A stretch of DNA of 64,000 nucleotides from Dokdonella sp. (GCF_019634775.1 NZ_JAHCAS010000001.1:2052894-2116893); one strand, 5' to 3'; shown: positions 19,564 to 35,289, counted from the stretch's first letter. Numbers and translations are program-made. Notes: generated by a model from the letters alone, not told the origin.

Positions 19564-19633
19564 AGGGGGGCGCTCTTGATCTCACGAATCGCCAATGACC
19601 AGGCACGGCCCGGGGCGCAGCCCCGGAGTCCCG

Positions 19634-19999
19634 TCAGTGCGGCAAATGCTCGTTGATCGCCTTGATCAGCTCGTCCTCGTCGACCGGCTTGGTCACGTAG
19701 GTCTTGGCGCCCTGGCGCATGCCCCAGACGCGGTCGGTTTCCTGGTCCTTGGTGGTGACAAGGATGACCGGGATGTGGCTGGTCTTCGGATCCTTCGCTA
19801 GGGTGCGCGTCGCCTGGAAGCCGTTCAGGTTCGGCATGACGACGTCCATGAGAATGAGGTCGGGCAGCTCGCGTTTGGCCGTTTCGACACCGGCGGCGCC
19901 GTCTTCGGCCGTGATGACTTCATGGCCAAGTTTCTCGGTGATGCGCTTGAGCCCGGTGAGCTGCGTCGGTGAATCATCGACGATCAATACACGCGCCAT
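19634..19999 (-). CDS. pilH: Single-domain response regulator, PilH-like
   Basis: This 121-residue CheY-like receiver has no output domain. The acidic pocket is DD at 8-9, the phosphoacceptor is Asp52 in LILMDVVMPNLNG, and the conserved Lys104 is in YVTKPVDEDEL. The sequence pattern (MARVLIVDDSPTQLTGL, VWGMRQGAKTYVTKP) matches PilH of the Pil-Chp chemosensory system, which modulates type IV pilus retraction through the PilT/cAMP pathway. PilG, PilI, PilJ and ChpA are not nearby, so the gene is an orphan here. PilG is the other possibility; the sequence is closer to PilH in my judgement. Confidence 0.75.
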   Translation of the reverse strand: MARVLIVDDSPTQLTGLKRITEKLGHEVITAEDGAAGVETAKRELPDLILMDVVMPNLNGFQATRTLAKDPKTSHIPVILVTTKDQETDRVWGMRQGAKTYVTKPVDEDELIKAINEHLPH

Positions 20000-20079
20000 A
20001 GCAGTTTCCAGTTTTCCCCTGTGCCGGCTGGCGTCGGCAATCTAATCACAGCCGGGGCCGCGCGGCCATAGCACGGGTC

Positions 20080-21078
20080 TCATCCCGGACGAACGAGTGT
20101 ACGCCCGCGCGAGCCACCGGCGGTCATCGTCGCGAACACCTCCGGGAGTTCGTCGAGCGTCGCCTCGCGGGTGGCGATCGTGTCCAGATGTGCGGGCTTC
20201 CAGTCGTCGGCAAGGTGGCGCCAGATATCGTCCCTGATGGCGCGCGCGGTACCAGCGGAAGCGATACCGAGCAGGCTGACGCCGCGGATGATGAACGGCA
20301 TGACCGTGGTTGCCAGGGCGATGCCGGACGCATTGCCGCAGCTGGCGATGTTGCCGTACGGCTGGATCACGCGGGTCAGGCCGGCCAACATCTCGCCGCC
20401 GACGTTGTCGATCGCACCGGCCCAGCGCGCCGCTTCGAGCGGGCGCTGGCCCCAGTGCAGGTCGGTGCGTGCGATGCACTGCTTTGCGCCGAGTCCGATC
20501 AGGGCATCGAATTGTTCGAGCTTGCCGGTGATCGCATGCACCTCGTAGCCGGCCCGCGTCAGCAGATCGATCGCGAGCATGCCGACCCCGCCGCTGGCGC
20601 CGGTGACGACGATCGGCCCCTGTTCCGGCGTCTGACCGTTCTGCTGCATGCGGTACAGCGACAGCGCCGCGGTGAAGCCGGCCGTGCCCAGGATCATGGC
20701 CTCGCGCAAGCTCAGGCCCGCAGGCAGCGGGATCGTCCATCTCGCATCGAGGCGTGCGTATTCGGCATAGCCGCCGTCGCGTGTCTCGGACAGGCCAGAG
20801 CCGGTGCACAGCACTGCGTCACCTTCGCGGAAGGCCGGGTCGCTCGATGCGGCGACATAGCCGGCCACGTCGATGCCGCCATTCAGGGGATAGCGGCGCA
20901 GGATCTTGCCCTTGCCGGTACCGGCCAGCGCATCCTTGTAGTTGACCGACGAATACGCGACCTTGACCAGCACTTCGCCCGCTGTCAGCGCATTGACCCG
21001 CATGTGCTCGATGCCGGCGCGATGCCGGCCGCCGTCGTCGTGGATGCGGAAGGCGCGGAAGGCGGTATCGTGGTTCAT
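20080..21078 (-). CDS. acuI: AcuI/YhdH-family acrylyl-CoA reductase-like oxidoreductase
   Basis: This 332-residue medium-chain dehydrogenase/reductase lacks zinc ligands. It shows an N-terminal GroES-like fold with VAYSSVNYKDALAGTGKGKI, a feature of the YhdH/AcuI group, the Rossmann signature VTGASGGVGMLAIDLL near 150-165, and DNVGGEML further on. AcuI enzymes reduce acrylyl-CoA to propionyl-CoA with NADPH; some paralogues are general quinone oxidoreductases. The ATG at 21078 is the natural start. A pair of REP units lies just upstream. It appears monocistronic. Confidence 0.8.
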   Translation of the reverse strand: MNHDTAFRAFRIHDDGGRHRAGIEHMRVNALTAGEVLVKVAYSSVNYKDALAGTGKGKILRRYPLNGGIDVAGYVAASSDPAFREGDAVLCTGSGLSETRDGGYAEYARLDARWTIPLPAGLSLREAMILGTAGFTAALSLYRMQQNGQTPEQGPIVVTGASGGVGMLAIDLLTRAGYEVHAITGKLEQFDALIGLGAKQCIARTDLHWGQRPLEAARWAGAIDNVGGEMLAGLTRVIQPYGNIASCGNASGIALATTVMPFIIRGVSLLGIASAGTARAIRDDIWRHLADDWKPAHLDTIATREATLDELPEVFATMTAGGSRGRTLVRPG

Positions 21079-21144
21079 GCGGTCGTCCTCGCGTGGGTGC
21101 GGGAGATTATCCGCGGAATCGGATGTCCCCGGAGGGGCTGCGCC

Positions 21145-21193
21145 GTAGGAGCCCCTGCAGGAACCCCCGTAGGAGCCCCTTCAGGGGCGATGC
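21145..21193 (+). repeat. Two tandem GTAG REP units
   Basis: GTAGGAGCCCCTGCAGG (21145) and GTAGGAGCCCCTTCAGGGGC (21169) lie in direct orientation 24 bases apart, between acuI and lpdA. The second has a perfect GCCCC-TTCA-GGGGC hairpin and ends in GATGC. Confidence 0.8.
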
Positions 21194-21217
21194 TTCCCGG
21201 TTGGGTTCATCCTGAAC

Positions 21218-22654
<1,437 letters not shown>

Positions 22655-22660
22655 TCACGC

Positions 22661-22754
22661 GGGAATGGGGGATAGGGAATGGGGAATGGTGGAAGCAGGG
22701 CATTGCAAGCTGGGCGGCTTTTGCAATTCCCCGTTCTCCATTCCCCATTCCCGG
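22661..22754. repeat. Palindromic GGGAATGG element between sucB and lpdA
   Basis: The left arm (22661-22689) is an array of GGGAATGG-type units. The right arm (22729-22754) is the inverted counterpart (CCATTCCCCATTCCCGG). Between them is an inner ATTGCAA/TTGCAAT inverted repeat. Related arms occur at 13148, 23473, 23660, 43031 and 43280. Confidence 0.7.
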
Positions 22755-22767
22755 ATGCTCGCGGGCC

Positions 22768-23985
<1,218 letters not shown>

Positions 23986-24057
23986 GATGGGTGTCCTGGG
24001 GCGTTCGTGCTGTTCGTTGGGTGGACGATCTTGCCGCCCGGGTCCGGGCGGCGGCAA

Positions 24058-26934
24058 TCACTCGGAGGTCGGATCGGTGCCCATCGGCGCGACGAGGGCG
24101 AGTTCGACGAGGGCGGCCTGCTCGGCCACGTGCGTGCTCAGATGGCCGCAGGCCGGCGCCGGCGAGCGCGGCCTGCCGGCGTAGGCGACGACATGCTTCG
24201 GCGACACGATGGCCTGGAGATGGTGCTTGATCTGGTACCACGCACCCTGGTTCATCGGTTCCTCCTGGCACCACACCACTTCCTTCGCCGCCGGGTACTT
24301 CGCCAGCTCGGCGGCGGCCTCGACGCGCGGGAACGGATAGAGCTGCTCGACACGCAGGATGGCGATATCGGCGATGCCGCGGCGCTGCGCTTCCTCGACG
24401 AGGTCATAGTAGACCTTGCCCGAGCAGAACACGACGCGCTTGACCTTCTTCGCGTTCTTCGCCGTGCCGTCGGGGATGACGAGCTGGAAGCTGCCTTCGG
24501 TCAGATCGGCCAGGGTCGACACCGCAAGCTTGTGGCGCAGCAGCGACTTCGGCGTCATCACCACCAGCGGCTTGCGGCAGGCGCGCAGCATCTGCCGGCG
24601 CAGCAAGTGGAACATCTGCGCCGGCGTGGTCGGCACGCAAACCTGCATGTTGTCGAGCGCACACAGTTGCAGGTAGCGCTCCAGGCGTGCCGAGGAGTGC
24701 TCGGGACCCTGGCCCTCGTAGCCGTGTGGCAGCAGCAGCACGATGCCGCACAGGCGGCCCCATTTCGCCTCGCCGGAAGAGATGAACTGGTCGATGACGA
24801 CCTGGGCGCCGTTGGCGAAGTCGCCGAACTGCGCTTCCCAGATCACCAGCGTGTTCGGACGCGCGGTGGCATAGCCGTACTCGAAGGCCATGACCGCCTC
24901 TTCGCTGAGCAGCGAGTCGATGATCTCGACCGAGGCACCGGCACGGACCGTGCGCAGCGGCATGTGGCGCGCGGCGCTCTTCTGGTCGTGCAGCACGGCA
25001 TGGCGGTGGAAGAACGTGCCGCGACCGGCATCCTGGCCGACGATGCGCAGGTCGCGGCCGTCGGCGACGAGGGTGCCGTAGGCGAGGTTCTCGGCATAGC
25101 CCCAGTCGAGCGGCAGTTCGCCGGCTTCCATCTTCGCGCGGTCTTCGTAGATCTTGGCGACGCGTGGATGCAGGGCCATGCCCTCGGGCAGCTTGAGCAG
25201 CCCCTTGCCGATCACGGCGAGTTGCTTCGAGACGACGCCGGTGGCGACGTCCTCGGCAAGGTTGCCGCCGAGATGACGCGACCAGTCGACCGCATGCGGA
25301 TCGTGGTAGTCGGTGTCGACGCCCGCGATCGGCTTGCCGGCCTCGAGCAGCTTGCGGTAGTCGTCGGCCATCGCCTGCGCGTCGGCTTCGGTGAGTGTGC
25401 CTTCGGCGACCAGCTTGCGGCCGTACAGCTCGCGCAGGGTCGGGCGCTTGCGGATCACTTGGTACATCAGCGGTTGCGTCGCCGCCGGCTCGTCGGCCTC
25501 GTTGTGGCCGTGACGGCGGTAGCAGACGAGATCGATGACGACGTCACGCTTGAACTTCTGGCGGTAGTCGAAGGCCATGCGTGCGGCAAACAGCACGGCT
25601 TCCGGGTCGTCGCCGTTCACGTGGAAGACCGGAGCGTTGACCACCTTGGCGACGTCGGTGCAGTACAGCGTCGAACGCGCGTCCTGCGGGTTGGAGGTGG
25701 TGAAGCCGACCTGGTTGTTGATGACGATGTGCACGGTGCCGCCGACGCGGAAGCCCTTGGCCTGCGACATCTGGAACAGTTCCATGACCACGCCCTGGCC
25801 GGCGAAGGCGGCGTCGCCGTGGATCAGTACCGGAACGACGTGCTCACAGGTTGCATTCTGGCGGGTGGTCTGGCGCGCACGCACCGAGCCGGCGACGACC
25901 GGATCCACGATCTCCAGGTGCGATGGGTTGAAGGCCAGTGCGACGTGCACGGTACGCCCCGGCGTGCGCACGTTTGCGCTGAACCCCATGTGGTACTTCA
26001 CGTCGCCGGAATGGGCCGGGTCGTCCGGGTGGTCGAAGCGACCCTCGAACTCGTCGAACAGCTTCGATGGTGGCTTGCCCAGCGTGTTGACGAGAACATT
26101 GAGACGGCCGCGATGGGCCATGCCGATGACCACATCCTTGACGCCGGTGCTGCCGCCACGGCGCAGGATCTCGTCGAGCAGCGGGATCAGGCTGTCACCG
26201 CCCTCGAGCGAGAATCGCTTCTGGCCGACATACTTCGTGTGCAGATAGCGCTCCAGACCGTCGGCCTGGGTGAGTTTTTCCAGCAGGCGCTTCTTCTCGT
26301 CCTTCGACAAGGCGTAGCGTCCGCCGGTACGTTCGAGTTGCTCGTGCATCCACTGGCGCTGTTCGGCGTCGGAGATGTGCATGAACTCGATGCCGAGCGT
26401 ATTCGCGTACGTCGACTTCATCATGGCGACGATGTCGCGCAGTTTTGCGCGTTCCGGACCACCGAGCGAACGTGTGTTGAACTCGGTGTCGAGGTCGGCT
26501 GCCGACAGGCCGTGGAACTCGATTTCCAGGTCGGGTGCACCGGGGCGCGGCAGCAGGCCGAGCGTTTCCAGTTCCGCCGTGCTCAGGGTCTCGGCGAGAT
26601 CCAGCGGATCGAGCCGCGCGGCGAGGTGCCCGCGCGAGCGATAGGCGGTGATGAGCCGCTGCACGCCGGCCTGCTTCTGTGACACGGCATTGTCGCCACC
26701 CGTCGCCGCCGTAGTGCGCAGGCCGGCGCGTTGCGCTGCCTCGATGCGGGCGATCGCGTCGGAATGACCGACGTCGTTGGCGGCCTTGCCCTTGATGCCT
26801 TCGAAATAGCTGCGCCACCCGTCGCCGACCGCTTGCGGATCGCGCAGCCACTGTTCGTAGAGATCTTCGATGAAGGCCGCATTGCCGCCGGACAGGGCGG
26901 ACGTGGACTTGAACAGCTCGAGTAGGTTGGTCAC
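24058..26934 (-). CDS. sucA: 2-oxoglutarate dehydrogenase E1 component
   Basis: SucA is the thiamine-diphosphate-dependent decarboxylase that starts the 2-oxoglutarate dehydrogenase reaction in the TCA cycle. From the GTG at 26934 the protein has 958 residues (933 in E. coli). It starts VTNLLELFKSTSALSGGNAAFIEDLYEQWL, the standard N terminus. Other landmarks are IGMAHRGRLNVLVNTLGK, the ThDP-binding region with HGDAAFAGQGVV, and the C-terminal E1 domain LLPHGYEGQGPEHSSARLERY. The frame extends to an ATG at 27021, but that extension is arginine/proline-rich and lies only about 11 bases after a TATAAT box, so the mRNA probably starts inside it. It heads the sucA-sucB-lpdA operon. Confidence 0.93.
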   Translation of the reverse strand: MTNLLELFKSTSALSGGNAAFIEDLYEQWLRDPQAVGDGWRSYFEGIKGKAANDVGHSDAIARIEAAQRAGLRTTAATGGDNAVSQKQAGVQRLITAYRSRGHLAARLDPLDLAETLSTAELETLGLLPRPGAPDLEIEFHGLSAADLDTEFNTRSLGGPERAKLRDIVAMMKSTYANTLGIEFMHISDAEQRQWMHEQLERTGGRYALSKDEKKRLLEKLTQADGLERYLHTKYVGQKRFSLEGGDSLIPLLDEILRRGGSTGVKDVVIGMAHRGRLNVLVNTLGKPPSKLFDEFEGRFDHPDDPAHSGDVKYHMGFSANVRTPGRTVHVALAFNPSHLEIVDPVVAGSVRARQTTRQNATCEHVVPVLIHGDAAFAGQGVVMELFQMSQAKGFRVGGTVHIVINNQVGFTTSNPQDARSTLYCTDVAKVVNAPVFHVNGDDPEAVLFAARMAFDYRQKFKRDVVIDLVCYRRHGHNEADEPAATQPLMYQVIRKRPTLRELYGRKLVAEGTLTEADAQAMADDYRKLLEAGKPIAGVDTDYHDPHAVDWSRHLGGNLAEDVATGVVSKQLAVIGKGLLKLPEGMALHPRVAKIYEDRAKMEAGELPLDWGYAENLAYGTLVADGRDLRIVGQDAGRGTFFHRHAVLHDQKSAARHMPLRTVRAGASVEIIDSLLSEEAVMAFEYGYATARPNTLVIWEAQFGDFANGAQVVIDQFISSGEAKWGRLCGIVLLLPHGYEGQGPEHSSARLERYLQLCALDNMQVCVPTTPAQMFHLLRRQMLRACRKPLVVMTPKSLLRHKLAVSTLADLTEGSFQLVIPDGTAKNAKKVKRVVFCSGKVYYDLVEEAQRRGIADIAILRVEQLYPFPRVEAAAELAKYPAAKEVVWCQEEPMNQGAWYQIKHHLQAIVSPKHVVAYAGRPRSPAPACGHLSTHVAEQAALVELALVAPMGTDPTSE

Positions 26935-27021
26935 GCGGACACCGTGCGGGGCAGGCGGGGCGGAAAAGGGACGATCCGGGGCGCGGCGACGGGTTCGCGC
27001 CGAGCGCCCGGCCGCGCTCAT

Positions 27022-27416
27022 GAAACCCGCGGATTATACCGGCATGGATCGCCGCGTGTTGCATTGCGGCACGGCGCGGCGATCGACCATGGTCTAGGAC
27101 TGCTGATCAATCCCACAACGGCGCCACCGTCCTGTGCGGGCGCAGATCAGGGCGCGACGGCGAAGGCAGACTGGCCGTCTGTCGAGCCGGCGCAACGCCG
27201 AGCTGCGCACACGGGTCAGTCCCCGCGTTGTCGCTATCCCATGAGGCCGCTGCGGAATGAGTCCGTGCATCGCCGCGCGAACGGTGTCGATCACACCCGC
27301 GAGGCTTGGAGTCCGCGTGGGCGGCTGCCGGTGCGATCGGGTGAATCGCAATGTCGGCGGGCCTGCACGGCGATCGCCCCTGCTGCGGCGGCAATTGACC
27401 GCACCCGGGCCGCTGG
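27022..27416. other. Intergenic stretch between sucA and the GNAT gene
   Basis: No gene is supported here. It contains the sucA -10 candidate (27033-27038) and a half copy of the GGGATG...AATCCC palindromic element at 27105-27124 (CTGATCAATCCCACAACGGC). The rest shows no codon pattern or clear structure. Confidence 0.5.
27033..27038 (-). promoter_or_regulatory. Candidate -10 box for sucA-sucB-lpdA
   Basis: A perfect TATAAT reads on the minus strand 98 bases upstream of the chosen sucA GTG. The hexamer 17 bases upstream (CAACAC) is a poor -35, so activation by a regulator is likely if this is the promoter. Its position argues against the longer sucA start. Confidence 0.4.
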
Positions 27417-28376
27417 TCAGATCTCCAGTCGTCGCATCTCGGCCGCCGGTTCGCTGCGTTCCCACACCTCGTCGAAGCGCGCGAGAAGCTGGGCGGTACG
27501 TGCACGGGCGTGACTTGCCCCCTCGCCGTCGTAGCGGCTGGCGAGGGCGCGTTCGTACCAGCCGCCGCGGTCGTTGGCGACGAAGGCGCCCGGGTACTGG
27601 TGGTCGATCTGCTCGACCGGTGTGCGGAACGCGAACATGCTCGACAGGCGTTGGCCAAGCGCGATCAGACGGTGCGCGCTGCCGCTGGCACGTGCCGGAT
27701 CGAGCACGAGGAAGCGGATGCGCACGTTCGGCGTGCCGACCGCGAGTTGGCGGAGTGCCTCGAGCACGTCGGCATGCTCGAACAGTTCGGCATCGAGGTC
27801 GCGACTCATGACGGCGAGCTCGCGGCGAGCGCTGCCGATCACCGCGAGGATCGCCGCGCGCGCCTCCTCGCGCGTGGCCGTCAGCCAGGTCTCGCCCGTG
27901 CCGCCGGCGTCGTCGGCCGGTGTCGGTTCACGGCCGGCCGGCGTGTCGAGGTGCATGCGCATGCTGCGGTGGGGGATGCCGCATTCGTCGTATTCGTCGC
28001 CAAAGGCGGTGAAGCCGGCGCGCTCGTAGAACGGGATCGCATGCACCTGCGCATGCAGTTCGACCTCGGGCAGGCGCAGTTCGCGGGCACGTTCGAGCAG
28101 GGCGCGCAGCAGCGCCGCACCGACGCCACGGCCACGCCATTCAGGCAGCACGGCCATGCGTCCGATCATCCGTTGCGGGGTCAGTCGGCCGGTGCCGATC
28201 GCCCGGCCGCTGGAATCGCGTGCGATGACGTGGTGCGAACGCGCGTCGTGTTCGTCCCATTCCTCGTCCTCGGGCACGCCTTGCTCGACTACGAACACGG
28301 CAGTGCGCAAGGCGCGCAGCTCATCCAGATCGACCTCCCAGGTCGCTGGTTCGACGCTGAATCCGCTGGTGATCAT
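27417..28376 (-). CDS. GNAT acetyltransferase with C-terminal extra domain
   Basis: The first ~145 residues of this 319-residue protein form an ElaA-like GNAT domain: VFVVEQGVPEDEEWDEHD near 28-45, the acetyl-CoA loop LPEWRGRGVGAALLRALLERA near 77-97, and FYERAGFTAFGDEYDECGIPH. After a Gly/Asp-rich linker, residues ~165-319 form a second domain (REELAVMSRDLDAELFEHADVL, HRLIALGQRLSS). It resembles the DUF7931-type extension found on some gamma-proteobacterial GNATs and is reminiscent of phospholipase D-like folds without a clear HKD motif. The start codon overlaps the stop of the RoxA-like gene by four bases, so the two are translationally coupled. The substrate is unknown; acetylation of a ribosomal or translation factor is only a guess from the neighbour. 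Confidence 0.8.
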   Translation of the reverse strand: MITSGFSVEPATWEVDLDELRALRTAVFVVEQGVPEDEEWDEHDARSHHVIARDSSGRAIGTGRLTPQRMIGRMAVLPEWRGRGVGAALLRALLERARELRLPEVELHAQVHAIPFYERAGFTAFGDEYDECGIPHRSMRMHLDTPAGREPTPADDAGGTGETWLTATREEARAAILAVIGSARRELAVMSRDLDAELFEHADVLEALRQLAVGTPNVRIRFLVLDPARASGSAHRLIALGQRLSSMFAFRTPVEQIDHQYPGAFVANDRGGWYERALASRYDGEGASHARARTAQLLARFDEVWERSEPAAEMRRLEI

Positions 28377-29575
28377 CGTTTCCTCCGGGCGCGCACGACA
28401 GCAAGGTGACCGTCATTGAGCAGCGTGAGCAGCAGGTCCCGTGCCGCGTCGTCGAGCGCAAGGATATCGGCTGCGTCGAGCGCTTGCGGACGGCACAATC
28501 GCTCGGCCAGCACGCGCTCGCAGCGATGCGATTCTCCGCCGACATGCAGTTCGGCGCCGCGTGGCAAGGCGCTCCAGGCCATGCGCGACCATGGGTTGCG
28601 CACGAGGCCGTCACCGGCAGCCAGCCGGCGTGCGAATGCGGAGGCAGTCAGTGGCGGCGTGCGCGGCACCGCCTCGTTCGCCACGCGGTAGCGCGTGATG
28701 AACGAACCGAACCACCGCCGGAGGTATGACGAATCAGTCGCCAACGCAGCCGAAAGTTCCATGCGCAGCTTTTCAAGGACGTCCGATGTGATCTCACCCG
28801 CCCGCTTCGCCGGCGGCATCCCCGCGTCTCCATACCGCCGCGTCTCGGGCAGCGCCTCGGCTACGCCCGCAGCGAAATCGGCGACCAGTTCGCCGATCGC
28901 CGGCGCGCGCATGCCCACCGAGAAGGTCAGGCAGGCGCCCTCGGCGATGCCGTGGTGCGGCACGCCGGGCGGCAGGTAGAGCAGGTCGCCTGCTTCGAGC
29001 AGCCAGTCGTGGGTGGCATGGAACTCGCGCAGAAGCTTGAGCTCGACATCATCGCGGAACGCGCCCGGTGCTTGCGCGTCGGTGCTGATCTGCCAGCGCC
29101 TTCGGCCCATGCCCTGGATGAGAAACACGTCGTATTGGTCGACGTGCGCACCGACCGAGCCGCCATCGACCGCGTAGCTGACCATGATGTCGTCGATACG
29201 CCAGCTTGGGATGAACTCGAAATGGCCGAGCAGGGCGGCCACGTCGGCATCCCACTTGTCGACATCCTGCACGAGCAGGGTCCAGTGCGTCTTCGGCAGC
29301 GTTGCGAAATCGGTTTCGTCGAACGGGCCGCTGCGCAGCAGCCAGGTGTCGCGGTGCGGGTCGTGCACGACGATGCGCGACAACGCGGCTTCCTCGCAGG
29401 CGAGGCCGGCCAGGTCCTCCGGTGCCAGCGGCGGTTCCATTCCCGCGAACGCGCCACGCACGAGCAGCGCATGCCGCTGCCAGTAGTCGCGCAGGAAGCG
29501 CGACGGCGGCATGCCGAGCGGCTGGCCGGGTCGGGCGTGGACTTCGATGGCAGGTGGCATATCGGCGGTCGTCAT
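28373..29575 (-). CDS. roxA: RoxA/YcfD-type ribosomal oxygenase (cupin, JmjC-like)
   Basis: This is a 2-oxoglutarate/Fe(II)-dependent oxygenase. The E. coli homologue RoxA hydroxylates Arg81 of ribosomal protein uL16. The 400-residue protein has the iron triad: His144 and Asp146 in GAHVDQYDVFLIQ, and a distal His at 207-208 in LPPGVPHHGIAEG. The preceding PSRFLRDYWQRHALLVRGAF is typical of the family's N terminus, and the C-terminal winged-helix part includes SYLRRWFGSFITRYR. The ATG at 29575 is chosen because upstream codons are not conserved-looking. It lies downstream of purB (167-base gap) and overlaps the GNAT gene. Confidence 0.88.
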   Translation of the reverse strand: MTTADMPPAIEVHARPGQPLGMPPSRFLRDYWQRHALLVRGAFAGMEPPLAPEDLAGLACEEAALSRIVVHDPHRDTWLLRSGPFDETDFATLPKTHWTLLVQDVDKWDADVAALLGHFEFIPSWRIDDIMVSYAVDGGSVGAHVDQYDVFLIQGMGRRRWQISTDAQAPGAFRDDVELKLLREFHATHDWLLEAGDLLYLPPGVPHHGIAEGACLTFSVGMRAPAIGELVADFAAGVAEALPETRRYGDAGMPPAKRAGEITSDVLEKLRMELSAALATDSSYLRRWFGSFITRYRVANEAVPRTPPLTASAFARRLAAGDGLVRNPWSRMAWSALPRGAELHVGGESHRCERVLAERLCRPQALDAADILALDDAARDLLLTLLNDGHLAVVRARRKR

Positions 29576-29742
29576 GGCGTGGATTCTGCCGCGTGCAGAC
29601 GGTTGCCGACACCCCGGACGCGGCAGCGGGCGTCGATCGGGTGATACTCCGGCTTCGTGCCGGCCGCGGATGGCCAGCACGAAAACGACGTCGATGGTCT
29701 GGTCGAACCGTACAGGGCGAAACGCTACAAGCCGCGATCCGC

Positions 29743-32435
<2,693 letters not shown>

Positions 32436-32469
32436 CGCTCGGCAGGGCGGCGGCGGGTCGGTCAGTCTA

Positions 32470-32522
32470 GGGATGTTCTGATCAATCCCGCAATGGCGTC
32501 GCGGGATTGGTCGGAACATCCC
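32470..32522. repeat. Minimal 53-bp palindromic element (MITE-like)
   Basis: The arm GGGATGTTCTGATCAATCCC plus GCAATGGCG is immediately followed by its inverted partner CGCGGGATTGGTC-GGAACATCCC, giving one near-perfect palindrome between the divergent CNNM and fumC genes. Half copies are at 16073 and 27105, and an expanded copy is at 43075-43258. Confidence 0.75.
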
Positions 32523-32560
32523 TGGCAGTCTCGTGCTGGGGGTCGGTGCGAGACGGGAAA

Positions 32561-32598
32561 GGATCGCGGCTGAAGCCGCTCTTGCAGGGCCTTATAAT
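32561..32598 (+). promoter_or_regulatory. fumC promoter region: -10 TATAAT next to a REP half-unit
   Basis: A perfect TATAAT at 32593-32598 lies 37 bases before the fumC ATG. The hexamer 17 bases upstream (CTGAAG) matches TTGACA at three positions and falls inside a REP hairpin (GATCGCGGCTGAAGCCGCTC, 32562-32581). The repeat therefore appears to have supplied the -35 region. Confidence 0.5.
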
Positions 32599-32635
32599 CA
32601 CCGGCCCCCGATTTCCCTCCCGCAGGATCCCCTCC

Positions 32636-34030
<1,395 letters not shown>

Positions 34031-34233
34031 TGTCGACCCCGGGCGTGGCGGATGGCACATGTCGACGTCGCGTCCGGCAAGCGCAAACTGTGTGGCCGAT
34101 CCGTTCGCCACACGAGGACGATCCAGTCGTCGTGTGGCCGCGCCTTGTGCCGGTGGTCCGGTTGTCTTCTGTCCAGCAGGCTCCTAGGCTCTCCCGTTTC
34201 AGAACTTGTGCGAATCCGAGGGGAAAAATACCC

Positions 34234-35184
34234 ATGATCAAACGAGCCATTCTCCTCTCGGCACTGTGCGCAGCGGGGAGTGCATGGGCGCAGCAGAGCC
34301 TCGACATCAGCGAGAAGGACCTTGCCAGTGGTGCCGCCAATGCGCGCCTTTCGGCGCTGGCGCGCACCGCCGCGTCGTCCGGCAAGCGTGTCGTCGTCAC
34401 CGCGCCGCAGCACCTGCACGCGCAGGTGGCGGCGGCGCTCGCCGCCGGCGGCGAGGCCGACGTCGTGTTGCGCGATGGTTTCTACGAGAACGTGCTGGTG
34501 CGCGTCGAGGACAAGGTTGAGGAAGCGCCCAGGCCGGCGGCGCCGCCGCCCGCACCCGCTCCCGCAACGGCGCGTCCGGCACCGGTCGTGGCGCCGCCCG
34601 CCCCGCCCACCACCCCCGCCCCGGCGCCGGCCACGGTGAGTACGCCACCACCTGCAACGCCGGCAGCGGCTTCGGCGGCTGCAGAGCCACCCGCGCCACC
34701 GCCTCCGGTTGCAAGTGCACCCAGCCCCGCGCCGCCGCCGGTGACGACCGCTCCGGCAACGATTGCCGAGCCGGCCGCCGACCTGTCGCGGCCGCCGCCG
34801 GTCGCTGCACAACCGACCCAGGCGACCGCCCCCGCTTCCGAGGCGGCGCCTGCCGAGGTCGAGTCGGCCCCGACCGCGGCCGAGAACGTGACAACCGCGG
34901 CGACGAACGTCCTGGTGGCGACCGAGCCCGGCGATGTCACGCCGACACGCGCTTCGCTCGAGAAGCTCTACAACGACGGACGCCGCATCCGCGAGCGCAT
35001 CACGCCGGGCCAGCTGAAGAACGGCGACATGGTCTATACCGGTGACGGTGCGGCGGTGGTCGTGCGTCGCGACGGCACCAACCTGCTGCGCTTCTGGCTG
35101 GAGGGTGAACTCAACCTGGGCCATCGCGGCCTTGAGGCCAGTGGCCGCAACCGATACCGCGTGATCGGCAGCGTCATCCGCTGA
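34234..35184 (+). CDS. Exported Pro/Ala-rich protein of unknown function
   Basis: I do not recognise the family. The 316-residue product has a signal peptide (MIKRAILLSALCAAGSAWAQ). A small N-terminal region follows (about 22-92, with GKRVVVTAPQHLHAQVAAALAAGG), then a long Pro/Ala linker (about 95-220), and a compact C-terminal domain (about 235-316, LEKLYNDGRRIRERITPGQL, LRFWLEGELNLGHRGLEA). The layout suggests an envelope protein whose linker spans the periplasm or cell wall. The ATG at 34234 is preceded by GAGGGGAAAAA, a good ribosome-binding site. The frame is open upstream to 34027 without a signal peptide. Confidence 0.7.
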   Translation: MIKRAILLSALCAAGSAWAQQSLDISEKDLASGAANARLSALARTAASSGKRVVVTAPQHLHAQVAAALAAGGEADVVLRDGFYENVLVRVEDKVEEAPRPAAPPPAPAPATARPAPVVAPPAPPTTPAPAPATVSTPPPATPAAASAAAEPPAPPPPVASAPSPAPPPVTTAPATIAEPAADLSRPPPVAAQPTQATAPASEAAPAEVESAPTAAENVTTAATNVLVATEPGDVTPTRASLEKLYNDGRRIRERITPGQLKNGDMVYTGDGAAVVVRRDGTNLLRFWLEGELNLGHRGLEASGRNRYRVIGSVIR

Positions 35185-35289
35185 AGCGCCGGCCCGAACG
35201 GCGATGGACGCCGCGCCGTTCGGGTCTCGTCCGCGCATGCGCGCGTTCGGATGGAGAGTTCCGGGAGCGGCCGTCCCTGGCCATCCCGT

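Noticed and set aside
26935..27021. Longer sucA start at the ATG at 27021
   Set aside because: The extra 29 residues are Arg/Pro-rich, unlike SucA N termini, and a TATAAT box ends about 11 bases upstream of that ATG.
32436..32519. N-terminal extension of the CNNM transporter
   Set aside because: It would be translated from the palindromic repeat at 32470-32522. The hydrophobic N terminus begins properly at 32435.
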